64,000 nt of DNA from Liolophura sinensis (taxonomy: Eukaryota > Mollusca > Polyplacophora > Chitonida > Chitonidae). Position 1 is the first letter of the stretch; the number at the start of each line of letters is the position of its first letter. The position numbers and the translations under genes were made by a program. The notes under the pieces were generated by a model that was given only the letters and a program-made list of their open reading frames with translations, ran no database searches and was not told where the DNA came from. The stretch is from positions 40,969,187 through 41,033,186 of the forward strand of contig NC_088301.1 in NCBI RefSeq assembly GCF_032854445.1, in the 5' to 3' direction. Shown in pieces: positions 1 to 13,400 of this stretch.

Positions 1-1427
1 AAAACCCAGTGATCAGGTCTTTGTGGAATTTTTATCTGTGAGAAATAAAAGTGGAGCTGCTGGATTGTGATATCAGTCATTAGCAACTGATAGAAACACA
101 GTTTAAAGCAGTATTGAATAACAGGACCTGACTGGGCTGTATCATACAACATTTTTGTGCACTAATAATGACAGTAAGGGGTTGATAGGGCTGTAATTCT
201 ACTCCACTGTCAGTTGCGGGCCCTCATATATAAATAGAGATGACCTTTCAAACGTCATCAAGTGTGTCATTCAACACACCGGCTGGTATGTCCTCCCCCC
301 CTCCATCCCCACCCCATACCATTACTTCATACTGTTTGTGTCTACAGATAAAAGAATTTCAGTTTGTTTACTTGTTAGATTTGCTTTTATGATTTATATA
401 AAGGCAAACTGTCAGAATTTCCCTCATTGACAAAAGTGTTACTTCTCACAGTTTACAGATATCACTTTTGTTTTTACAGTTTTGATAGTTTATACCCAGA
501 CACCATGAAGTTTAAGGTCCAGTACATTGTATGGAATTTTACATAGTGAACTATAATCACTTGAATTATAGAATGTTGATATGAAAATTGTTTTGGCCAT
601 TATGAGCAAAATATTGTTTTTATAAGCGTTAATTTTTACTATACTTGTATTATGACATTGTCCCGCTGAGATCAGAGTGAAAATGTAAAGAAACAAAATG
701 CTTCTTTTCAATTCTTGGCGTCTACGTGTGGAATATGAAAGTGTAATAATGAAAGTGATATTTAACTATGTGAAGATTCACTTTTGTGAGAGGTGTGCGA
801 GATGTGAAGTGTCGAGTGGATTATCATTTCTACCTTTCATGAGAACAATGTTTATGGTATTCAACCTTCACTGTACAATATTCTGTTTATTATTTATATC
901 TGGACATTTTCTCTACATGTATATAAATGCGTATCAGTTTATCTTTTGCATCCGTGAATAAAATTAGCAATGTGCCCTCTTCGTTGTATTTCTGATTCTA
1001 TTCGTCTGCGCTGCAATTTCGTTCACGTCCACACTCACAAAACCTTTTTACGGTTTTAAACACTGTCTGTAAGTAATTATACATTCTACAAAGGTGCTCA
1101 ATGCTAATGCAATGTAGGTATTTACCTAAGTTAAGCACTTGGAGAATTTCTACCTCTTTTTTTTTTTTAGCAAACCATATCTGTACAAAAGTAGTTCCAG
1201 CAAGGTTAATTGTGGGTGATGGCAAAATGCAGTAACAAAAGTGGTATCTAACTAGTGAAGATATCATATTTATCAGTGAAGGAAATATTGGGATTTCACT
1301 GATGTATAAATAATAATATGGATTACCTAATTATCCCCTGTATTTTGACAGGTAGTATTGCTACTAATAGAAGTCAAATGTCTGAGAACACCTCATTGTA
1401 AAGCGATGTGGGCCTTTTCTGTTACAG
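1..1427 (+). other. APPL1 intron (left edge of window)
   Basis: This stretch precedes the first recognisable APPL1 exon. Short open frames at 490-711, 698-961 and 998-1267 show no similarity to BAR-domain sequence and lack matching splice sites. I see no gene here. Confidence 0.6.
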
Positions 1428-4400
1428 ACAGCCTTGCATTATTATTCCGCCCTGAACAGTCTGCAGTACAAGAGGAAATGCTTCCTGCTTGAACCCATTG
1501 TCGGCTACCTTCATGCTCACAGAGCATTTTTCCAAATGGGGGGTGACGCCATATGCAAATCAGAAATAGATGAATTCTTGAGCAACATTTCTGCTAGTGT
1601 TCAAGGGTAAGTTTGTTGAAAATCAACTCCAGTTGTCCACGAGAGTCCAGTATTATAAACTCTTGAATCCTTCACCCTTTCACAGTAAGGTTTCAGTTAT
1701 AACACCTATGTTTTCAAGGTACAAAGGGATGGTTTTAGTTGTAAAACCCATATTGTCAAGGTATACAGTAAGGATTTCACTTGTAACACCCAGTATGCCA
1801 GTTTACAGAGGGATGTTTTCAGCTGTAACACCCACTTTGTTGGCTAACAGAATTCTTGTTTGTGCATAACAGTGTACAACAGGAAATGAATGAAGATACA
1901 CAAAAGGCTGTAGAACTGATGGATTCAGTGGAACACCAGAGTTTACACCTGTACCATGCAGAACCCATGCAGGACATGCCCTTTATCCCGCCAAACACAA
2001 ATCTGGTGCAGAAGTCAGGGTACTTATACCTGAGAAGGTATGTACAGATGTGTCTCAGTACAGAAGTAAAGTTTAACATGGGTACTATTAGAAAGCCAAA
2101 TATGGTTACTGCTTCCAGGCTTATGTCCCAGCTTGTTCTCAGTGTACTTTGTGGTTAAAAAATTCCATTTTGCCATTGTAAATTGTGTAAGAAGTGTAAA
2201 ATAAAGTGCGAAAAAGTCAAAGGAATGTTTGCATTTGCTGTAAAAGGAAGCTAGGGTAATAGTTATGATGTTTTTTTATTGCAGTAGACAGGCTTTAATA
2301 GCTTCAAAGTGGGAGAGATTGTACTTCTTTACACAAGGTGGAAATTTAATGATGCAAAGCAAAGATGAGGTGAGTCCAAGTTGTTTGTGTACAGTAGCAT
2401 ATGTTTGGACACTTACCAGCACCTGAGATAGATTTTTAAACCTGAGTGGCGAGAACACGAGTTAAATTACCAAAGCTGAAAGTAAGAGAGAATTCTGAGG
2501 GCTTGGAGAATAAAGAAATATCAAAGCTTCCAAAATTTTTAGAATTCTTGAAAATTTTTACTTTTTGAAAAATAAAATTATCACTCTGAAGAATCTAAGA
2601 TGAAATGGCAATGGACTATATTCGACCAATTTAATAAGGTAGTGTTGTGTGTGATTGTACAGGTGGCCGGAGGTCTCCTGATGGACCTTAGTGAGGAGGG
2701 CGCGTCTGTAGAGCCAACGGATTCTGATGATAGACGATTCGTCTTCCAACTCGCGTCAGGGTTAAGCAAAAAGTAAGACTTGCTAATTTATATCAGTGTG
2801 TTTGGGCATAGTATGCTGTAGTTTTATGTTGTTGTGTTAACAGTGTGGCTGTAGCCCATTGTTGATGTGTAGTAGAATCCATCAGGATTGAACGTCTTGA
2901 GATCCATTGAAGAGAACCCAGGATAGTAACAGACACTTTAATCTTAAGTATTTGATCAAAACATTCCAGATTTGCAGATGAGTGTATTTAAAACTTGTGG
3001 ATTATTTTAATACAAGGCTTTTCAAGAAATCTGTGTTTGAGACATCTAAAGTTAGGTCTACCTGAAGCTTTACCTGACTTCTGACTATCAGTTAGTTTGC
3101 ATACCTCATGATTTGATGTAATCATTACATGAACAGATTATCTGTTTTGATTCCTGTCTGCCTGTCTTGCCTATTTCCTGCAGATGGTTGTGGGTTTCCT
3201 CCAGGCTCTGCCCGGTTTCCTCCCACCATAATGCTGGCCAGCAGTGTGGAAGTGAAATATTCTTGAGTACGGCGTAAAACTCAACTTAATCAAATCTCTT
3301 GTTTCAGATCTGTGATACTTCAAGCTGTAAATGAAAGAGAACGAGATGAAGTGAGTAAATATTTATTATCATATTTAAGTGAAACTGTTCCCACAAACAT
3401 GTTATGTGTGGCAAAGAGCATTGTCTATCATTTCCCTTGTTAAGCTTGATACTGTGTGGTTCTTTGTGCAAGTCTTTATAGTTTACTCCTAACATTTTTA
3501 CCTTAATTGTACGAGTAACACCTAAAGATGTGTCTGTATGTTAAGATGACCATTTTAAATGCTTAGAAATAGACATTTGTTACGTTGTCTATTCTCCATT
3601 CCAGTGGATTGCCACTTTAAGAAATATAATAAAAGATGCTGCATTATCGAGAAGCAAGCAAACAAGAAAGGTAAATATTGACAATTTACAAATACCTAGA
3701 TGCCTTGTTTTTTAAATTTATACATCAGATTTCTTTTACATTGATATGAGTATTTAGTACTCAAACATGATAAAATTTTACTCTACATGTTGGATTTTTT
3801 TAATTCTGTATCTTTGATTGTGTGACTTTTCATTGCTGCTGAAGATAATAGAAATGTGATATGAAGTTATCAGATGTTTCATTGAGTAACTCCTCACAAT
3901 ATGGTTATCATTCTACAATCCTTCTTTCAGGAACGCTCTGCTAGTGTTGGTAGTCACCGAAGTCAGAGCTCAAACTCTGCTGAAGCTGGCTCCCTGCAAG
4001 GTTCCATCGACAGCTCAGCGTAAGAGAGATGAGAGATAAATGAGTGAAAGGATAAATGTGATTAGACTAATGATCAGGGGATAAATATGTGAGCTAAAAG
4101 CAATCTGTGCCCTCCCACACCTTGCCACACAGACACAGTGCACAGATTTAGGGCATTATTCCCTTTTCAATAGTGGAATTTTTGTGTCTTACGGATCAGA
4201 AAGAACTGTTATATTTATTTTTTTTATTTATTTGATTGGTGTTTTACACCATACTCAAGAATATTTCACTTATAGGACAACAGTCAGCATTATGGTGGGA
4301 GGAAACTGGGCAGAGCCTGGGGGAAAAACCATGGGTAACAGGTAACCTACATATCGGGTTACCTAATGATAAGGGAAACAAAGTTAAAATTATGTAAGCA

Positions 4401-7400
4401 GTAATTAGCAGAGATTTAATGTGGTGAGTGTTATATGTTTGCATGATTTCAAGTGTGATTTTGTCATTGAGGGTATAGGAGTTGATGTTTTTTTTTTTCT
4501 TAAGCATGTCTGATACGTGTTCTTCTGTCTGTTGTAAAGCCTACATTTGTGACCAGTAGGACTTGGTTGGCTTTTGCACTTATAACATACATGTAGGGAA
4601 AGCATTTAGTTGTGCACATCAAATTCTGTCTCATCAAGAGTACCTTAATTCCTCAATCCCTTCGCATATCAAAGAGCAGCTTTCAGTGCAATTTATGCAC
4701 ATTTCTAATGAGAATTTGGAGACAAACCTACATAGATTGGATTGGCCAATTTCAGGGCTTCAGAAAAAGTATAACTTTGTCAGTCTGCAAAGAATAAGAC
4801 CATCAGAATAAGCTTGAATAAACACATTGCAAACATTCAAGAAGAATTAGTTATTTGTGACCCACAGTTAACGACTTTGAACCAGATACCATGCATTTGG
4901 TGTACATTCTTGCCACCAGCTACACATTTAAAACAATTTTTCCTTGCAAACTGTCATAAAGTACCTTTCACAGTTTTTGTGTTGTAAGATAGTTCAAAAA
5001 CAGTATCCACGAAAGGTGTTTGCTATTTGCCAACTGGAATACAGCATTTTTTTTATTTGTGTTGTCAATTGTTTTGTTTGTAGGGAGGGCGCTAAGCTGG
5101 CTTCGTCCCCAGCCACCTCCCCTGCCCGTCCACATCCCCACTTCTTGCTGGACACACCCATACAGTTTGACATGATATCACCCACCAAAGAAGTGACACC
5201 TGTTGTCGCGGATGGACCACCAAAGTTAGTTTGACCATTTTTTTTTTTAACTGATTTTTTTTTTGTTTATGAAAGTGTGTGGACTTAAACATGTGTGTTT
5301 CAGTTCACTTAAGAGCAACTTGTTATGAGGTATACGAACATAACAGTGTACAATAACATTCTGCCCTTTCAGACATTATCAGAGATTTGTAAATAGTTTG
5401 TAACTAACACTTACTGACAAGTATTTTTCTCGTTGACGTTTCCTTTTTTGTTCAGATACATGTACATTGTAGTGTGTTTTTTGTCTACATTCATGGTGCC
5501 TTTCTGTATTTTGGCATGCTTGTTTCATTGTGGTATATCTTTGTTTTTTGCCCATCTTTTAGGCTTAGAAATATACTATAGATATACCCTTGCTGTATGT
5601 GTTAAAAATGTAAGTGTGTAAAAATTTACCCCTTGGGCGGTTTAATTGTCATGTCGCCATTTTGGAAACTCAGACAACTACATATGTAGCACTTGCTAAA
5701 ATACTGGGAAATGGAAAAGAAAATCCACATGTGTAAGGATACTTTAAAATCTCAACCTTTTCAACCTCTAAACCCGTTTTTTCATTGAATTTTGTGCATA
5801 CAATTAATATGAAAATGACACTAAAAATGATTTGTTTGTGTCACTAAAGAAGTTCTGTTTTCTCTACACCTCATACTTCTCTCAGAATGTTTCAAAATAT
5901 CGGTTGCAGAGATGGTTGAAAAGATTGAAGAGTTAGGGTACATGTAGTTCTTGGCATTATATACTATACCAGACATGAATGTTACACGGGTACATGTACA
6001 GTTGTTGTTTACAGTGATTACTAATCACATTTCACAAGATCTTAGCTTCATATATAGGTGTTCTGTATCTGGTGATCTACAAGTTAATCTTTTCAACTTC
6101 TTTTGCAGTGCTTTATGTAATGTTATTGGGTAATTGAATTCCCCCAAACCCCACTTCAGGCAAAAGTTATTAAAGTTTTGCTCACTCATGGTTATTTACT
6201 TTCACAACATTTTAATTGGATAGTGACTTGCAGCTGTAGTGTGTTAAATTTTTTCATAATATAAAAGATTTAACTAATTTGTTTAAATATTTACTAGGGG
6301 TTCACGCTAATATGCTAGTGGGTCACCTCAGAAATCGTTCAGATTATTAGGGGCCCAAGCCATACAGGCTTGAATCCCTATTGTGTCTGTTTGGATTATT
6401 TGTTTTATTAGGTGGCCCGGCACTTTGAAATTGTTCGGATTTTTATTATTTTTATTCTGCTTTTTTGAAAGTTTTAAGAGCTATGAAAAGGGAAAGTTTT
6501 TATGGAATGTTGTTTAAATTTGGTGATTTCAGGAACAAGGTTACGAGGCAAATATTGGCTGTTTTTGGTTAACTTTGGTCACATGACATGACAGCCATCT
6601 TGTATTTTGATCAAAACCTTTATAAATTTTCTTCTCGAGAACCAAGGAACAGATTCTTTTGAAATTTGATGTGGTTGTAGAGTGATCCGAGTTAGAACAA
6701 GTTTGAAAAAATCGTGGACATGCCATTGAAAACATTGGTCAAATTTATGACGTCATAAAAAGCGTCTAATTTTGATAATGTTTTCATGTATTCTAGTGTA
6801 TTTGGCAATCTGCTTTCGGATTTTGCCTATCTTTGTAACTTTTTCAGATATGGTCAACAAACTTTTTTTCATTTACGGAATTTGAATGGCCTGTAACTCG
6901 AAAACTGTGAAAAGCTACAAATCTGAGACTTGCAGCAAATTGTAGCCCAAGAGTGTAGTTTCTGGTATGTGCTAACGGATTACGGCTACTATCAATAGTT
7001 TTTATCGCCAGAAATATTTTAATGACATAACGTTCCTAAAAGGTAAGATATTTCTATGGGGTAAATATTTCACTGACGCTAATGCTCTAAGCATTACTTA
7101 CTTTCCGCATTAAGAAGTCGACCAACTGTTGTGTCTTAATCTAACTCCTTAACTATTAATGCTGGACATGAGTTTGTATCACAAAACCCACATTTGTGAA
7201 AACTCGTTTTATCAACTGAGAGTTAGATTCACAGTGAAACTGGTTAACCTTGTACAAACATTTAGCACTGTTGATTCACAGTCGTCTTTCTTAATGTTAA
7301 TACCCTGTTTATAAACACCCTCTCTGCCCATGTCATCCACGGCACTCGAGTAATGAGCAGACGCAATCCAAACACGATTTTTTAATGTTTTCCATGGCTT

Positions 7401-10400
7401 AATTTTTCTGATAATGGCAAATTAATTCAGTGCAGTACTTTCATAGTGTTTTCTTATTTGACATTCAGTTGGGTCTTGATGTTTGGCGACCGATATGGCT
7501 GTAAGGAACTTAACAGCTTTAATTATTATTAGCGCTTCAAGCTGTCCAGGCTTGAATCTCTATGGTATCTGTTAGGATTATTATTTTGGGCCTGTTTTAT
7601 CTGGATTATTATTACAGATTTAGCAACATTTACTATGTATTTAAATTATATTCATAGTCTTGTACACCCATCTGTCCGACATTGTGAAGGCCGCAAATTC
7701 ACAAAATCTAACATTAGTAGTGCATCAAACCAAATATATGTCAAACATTACACTGTGTTTCATATATGCTACATAGATTTTTAAATGTAATCATTTCATA
7801 TGCAAATGTTTACCATGCAATGATAACTGCTTGACACTGAGTATTTATATTTACCAAGAAACAAAGACCACCCTAAATCTTTTCAGAAAATACTGAAATA
7901 TTTGCAATGATGAGAAGTGGTTGTTCATATTAGTCCATGATACTCATTCATTTACAACTGTTTACAGAGCCCTGCTATTAAAACCAAATGTTTTAGTTAT
8001 GTGTGTTATGTTTTGAAGATATAGGAAAGCAAAGGTAATAAAACTATATCCTGTGCAAGTATTTACGAAACCTTTTGGATGTAATTAAATACATGTCCTC
8101 TATTTCATAGCATGTAACCTAGTTCAGGAAGTTGTGGACATAAAAAGAAAGCTTTTAATAATATTTGTCATGTCTGTATAGTGAAACTAGATATAATTGT
8201 TATATTTCAGAACTTTAAATCTGTTTGCTAAAACAGTTACATGTGACTGAACATTTCGCATATATTTCACATTATACCGGAATAAGAGCATATATTCCAG
8301 TCATATTTAGAAGTATTTAACCTACTCAGAAAATTGGTGATAGATCACATCCTGTTTTACATGCATTCATTTCCGATATACATGTAAGAAAACCGCACAT
8401 ATCTGTTATATTTACAAATATATAATTTTCTTACAGAAGCAAAGACTAAATCTCGCAGTTTTACACACATTTCATTGAGATGGTTAGACATGTTCATGTA
8501 ATAACAACACTTAGCATATGGTAGGAAACGTCAATGACTACTAACATTTTTAGTGGTGGTTAGCGTGCTAATGCTGTGCAATGACCCAGGAGCCTCTCAC
8601 CAGTGCAGCCTCTGTCTTATACTTGCTTAATGGTTCCGGCCGTACATGGGAAGGGATGGTTGTGGGTTTTCCAGTGTTACGCATACAAATCTGCAAAAAT
8701 TATTTTTGTGCTTAGCATTGGTTTCATGTTATGACCAATGAAACCAACAAAATTTTGACAAAAGCATGGGAACAGGCATCAGCTCTGCCATAATGTATTC
8801 TTTCTGTCATTTGTCTTTGGCTATCAGCAGAAGATCAGAGTTGCCTAATCTCCATGCTATTCTTTAATACTTGGCCAATTGTAAATGATGCATGGCATTC
8901 CAGGGTTCAAATCCGGTACATTCCTTTCCATTTTTTTCACGTTTTTTCTCATGATTATGGACTTTATAATCACCAGACTACCAGAAGTGGTAAAAGACTA
9001 GTGGAGTGGACTGCAGTAACTCTGTTGGATAACAGCTTTAATTTAATTATGAGATCATTTGCTCAGATCAGCCTTCTACTGTTTTCAGGGTTCACACAAT
9101 CTCTTGAAATTTTTTGAAAGTCCTTAAATACAATTTGGAAAATTGGCCCTTGAAAACCCTGAATTTTTTATATTATTTTGATGATTTTTGAAAAGTCTTG
9201 AACAACAATCCAAGAAAAGGTACTAAATTTAAAATCAAACCCAGATTGTTTGAGCTAGGTGTCAGCCTGAAGTGAATTCCTTAATTGTGCAAAACTGTTT
9301 ATTTCATTAACATGGCGGTTTAGGCGGTGGAAATCCGCAAGTGTACGGAGTTGGTTACATGTAGTAGTACAGCAGTACATTCCCCTGGTAATGCATAAAT
9401 CCGCCATTATACATGTGCATATGCAGGGAAATCCTCAGATAGCACCACACTGACTACATTGGGGGATGAATGCATGAACAGCATGAATGTGGGTCAGGAA
9501 GCTGGACAGAAGTAACCCAGTACTCTGCCATTGACAAATTAAACAGGGCCAGTTATGAGGAATCGGTATTGGACAAATTAGTTTAAGTGATATCAATATA
9601 TTACCAAGCCAGAGCCGGGTGTGCATATCTGGCCCAGTTGTACCTGCCAGTAAATACCCAGTTAGTAACCAGTTCGCACCTGAATTGAGCCATTACTTAT
9701 AACACTTGCATATAATTGTAATTAATCCATTGGTGTCAAACATCTTGAAGCCAGGAAGAGCAAACTAACAAGCACTGATACCTGAAGACCTGCGGTGTTT
9801 GTGTGCCGTGCTGAGACTGACCATACAACAACAAAAGAAACCAAAGATAAGCACAAATGTAGGCCTACATACATACTTTTCTTCAATTACAACAGTCAAT
9901 GACTGTACATTTCTGAACATATGTGATTTTGGATGAATATAGTCATTCACATTTGAACACCTATCAAGTAGAAAAAAATAAACAAACCTAGATTTGGATT
10001 TATGGTGTTTGGCCATTCTTTTGTACATGTAGGTCTGTATATGTGTTGCACAATATATATGTATGTTCAGAAGAGAATCAAAATGAAAAGTGCTTTGAAA
10101 CCTTGTACTGCAAGTGAATAGCTTTTATTTAATATGAAAGAATATACAAACAGGCAAAAAAAATTTACCAATACACCATTATAACTATTGGGAGCTGTTA
10201 GGCATGACCTACATGTACATCACAAAAAAATGGAAATTATAATTTATTTCGGTTGAAGGGATATTACATGGCTTGTTGTTTTTAGTCACTTTCTTAATTT
10301 GTGTACTCGTTTGTACATGTGTTTGCCCCTGTCTGTTATCTTTCTCCCTCCAAGGCTATTGGCTTACATAAATGTTTTCTTCAATATAGATCTGAAAATA

Positions 10401-13400
10401 ATAAAATAAACAAAAAAACTGCGTTCTCACATCCTAAGTTTAGGGAACTATAATTTGTGTTTCTTCATCTGATGTGCCTGAATAATAAGGCTCAATAATT
10501 AGGCCTGATTAGTTGCTTGTTAATTTTACTATTTATTTTCCATCTATTAGTCCACAGTAAATTGGACATTCTATATTTCATCTTAATCTCATGTTAGGTA
10601 CATGTTAACAAATTGACATTGGTGTTCTTATGGAAGATATCCTTAAGTCTAATATTTTTCTTCAAAATACACTGTATGTGAAGGTGACAAGTCACGACCT
10701 ATTTACATATGTGCATAATGTACTGAACTAGAACAAAATTATACCAGGAAAGTGAAATACTCAATTATTTATGGCAAATTTTTGGAAAATACAGTGACAA
10801 ATGCAGTTGCCAAACTGTTGTTCCAGGCGGTATATACCACAATGCATTTCACCAGAACATGCTTGCAGTAACTGGGCCAGTACTGGCCTGATACTCACCC
10901 TAAAGCCATCTTTGCTGGATGCGGCCCATAATAGGGCCGATATGTCACTGTATACAATACTGGGAGAGTTACGGCATAATTGTACTGGCCCAGATTGGAT
11001 GTAAGATGGCGTTTTTGTGTCAGACATTCTTCTGTGCTTGCCTTTATAGCCTTTATATGGCCGATAGTGGCCTGTACTGGCCCTGTTAGGTAATTTTTTA
11101 CTGGGTAACCACTGAAGGGCACTATTTTATATATGGCTTTTATACATCCCCCCTTCCCCTTCCACATTGACTGTTCATGAGAAGCATGCTTTTTCTTTTG
11201 AGACTCTCCCTTCATCTAACTTAGTGGTGACTGCAAGTAGCCGGATTGGGTTTTGACATCATGCAATTGTAACAACAGGAATTTTGTTATTACAAAATTA
11301 TTTATTTACACCATGAAGTGGACAAGTTATGAACAAAGTTTTGTGTATGCCACTCCTGAAACTTCTGTAAGTCTTATGGTAAAGGCAAGCAGGTTGAAAC
11401 ATGCAAGTATTATAGCTCTATGTGGCCTAATGCATGTTTGCACGTACTTTCAGACGTATCAACCCTTTTGATGAGTCATCAGTGGATGTAATGCATGAGA
11501 CAGCTGGGGAAAATGCAGCATTTTCGCAGCCATTTACTGTTCGATTCTGTGGGTCAATGGAGGTAAACTCAGATCGAGGTAAGCACAACATTTACATGTG
11601 GTGTTTATTATTGTGAATTGTCAGATAGAAAAACGATAGTAAAACTTTTTGTTTTCTCGTTTATTTATTTTTTTTTTTATTTTTTTTTTTTTAGTGTATT
11701 CCCAAAAGGAAATGTTTATTAACGCATGTACGTCAATGATTGTGATAGACAAGTTAAAGCTGTATTATTTTGTTTGAAAACCTGAGGTATGAACAGTACT
11801 GTGCTTCTCATTACTGTGCCAGTAGTCTTCTTCTAGCTAGTCCCAACTAGCTGGATTGTAACATGCCTGTATTGGACAGAACTTCCTCACTCTGCAGTCA
11901 GAAAGCAAATATTCCATTCCCGTGTTTCAGGCGAGGGCCTTGTTTTAGCCACTATAAGACAAATCATGGCTGCTCGAGCAATCCACAATGTCTTCAAAAT
12001 GACGGAGTCTGTCTTGTTGGTGACAAACGAGTGTCTAAGGTTTGTTCTTCATACTCCATACATCTTTATTGATGCCTTTCACAAACAAGTAAACACCAGA
12101 TGTATGTAGTATTTACATGAAAACTTTGAAATACAACAATTGGATTACCTTATTTCTTCAACCTTTCAACCACATATGCAGCCAATATTTTGAAATAATC
12201 TTCGGTAACTATGGAGTGTAGAGAAATAATTTGCACATTATTTGTGAAACTTGTATCTTTAATGACACAAATAAATCATTTTTAACATGATATTCTTAAT
12301 AATTGTATGCATGAATTTCACTGAAAAAAGTGCTTAGTGGTTGAAAAGGTTGAAGATTTACAGTCGAAGTACTTGTAAAATGACACTTACCAGTGTATTA
12401 CACAACAAATGTGTGGTGTGCAAAGCTGGGCAATGTTGTAAAACTGCATATGTTTAAATAAATTGTTCAGTGTTGTGGCTCATTTATACTGGGTCAAATG
12501 GTAGGCCTATATTCACATTGAGTCTTTTTTGTTCCACCTGTTCTGCAGGTTGTTAGAGCCATCGACCCATAACATCCGGATAGAGTTTGCGCTTCAAGAC
12601 ATTGCTTTCTGGTCACCTCATAAAGACAACAAAAGGTAAGTGATTTCTGGTCACCTCATAAAGGCAACAAAAAGGTAAATCATTTCTGGTCACCTCATAA
12701 AGGCAACACAAAGTAAGTCATTTATGGTCACCTCATAAAGACAACAAAAGGTAAGTGATTTCTGGTCACCTCATAAAGGCAACAAAAGGTAAGTGATTTC
12801 TGGTCACCTCATAAAGGCAACAAAAAGGTAAATCATTTCTGGTCACCTCATGAAGGCAACACAAAGTAAGTCATTTCTTGTCACCTCATGAAGACAACAA
12901 ATGGTCACCTCACAGATATTACATAAGATGTGTTATTACTATCCACCTCGGAGAGAATTTGCTTTTCAGGACCTTCCTTTCTTTTTTTTTTCCTCACAAA
13001 GACAAAATAAAATAACTGACTTGTTGATTTACACAAGCACCTTGTTTTATATTGCAGGTTGTTTGGGTTCATTACTCGAAGTCGGTCCGATGGACCTGCA
13101 TCCTATGCATGTCACGTGTTTGAATGTGATAAATCTGGTGATGAGGTAAGTTTGACTCAACGTTGTTTTACCTGTGTAAATGTCACAATGTATTGTGACA
13201 TAATGATCAAAAAATAAGACATGAAGATCAAAAATGATTGTCTGGTATGCCACCATATATATTTTTTACATGTTCATATGAAGAATTGTTTTTCTTAACA
13301 TTCCAGAAAATTATATGGTTTGTAGTATATAATATAATACTGATGAGAGCAATAGTTTGAAACTGCAGGTGGGATACCACCGTGTAGAAAATATAGAAAA

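Larger units (their letters stand above)
5225..11453 (+). other. 6.2-kb APPL1 intron
   Basis: The flanking exons join directly (GPPK then RINPF), so no missing exon is required. Besides the MITEs and SINE fragment listed, 6340-6440 and 7520-7610 share a block around CAGGCTTGAATC and GGATTATT. The rest is AT-rich sequence without recognisable genes. Confidence 0.7.

Noticed and set aside
12606-12901. CRISPR-like array
   Set aside because: The units are contiguous tandem copies without spacers, in an animal intron.
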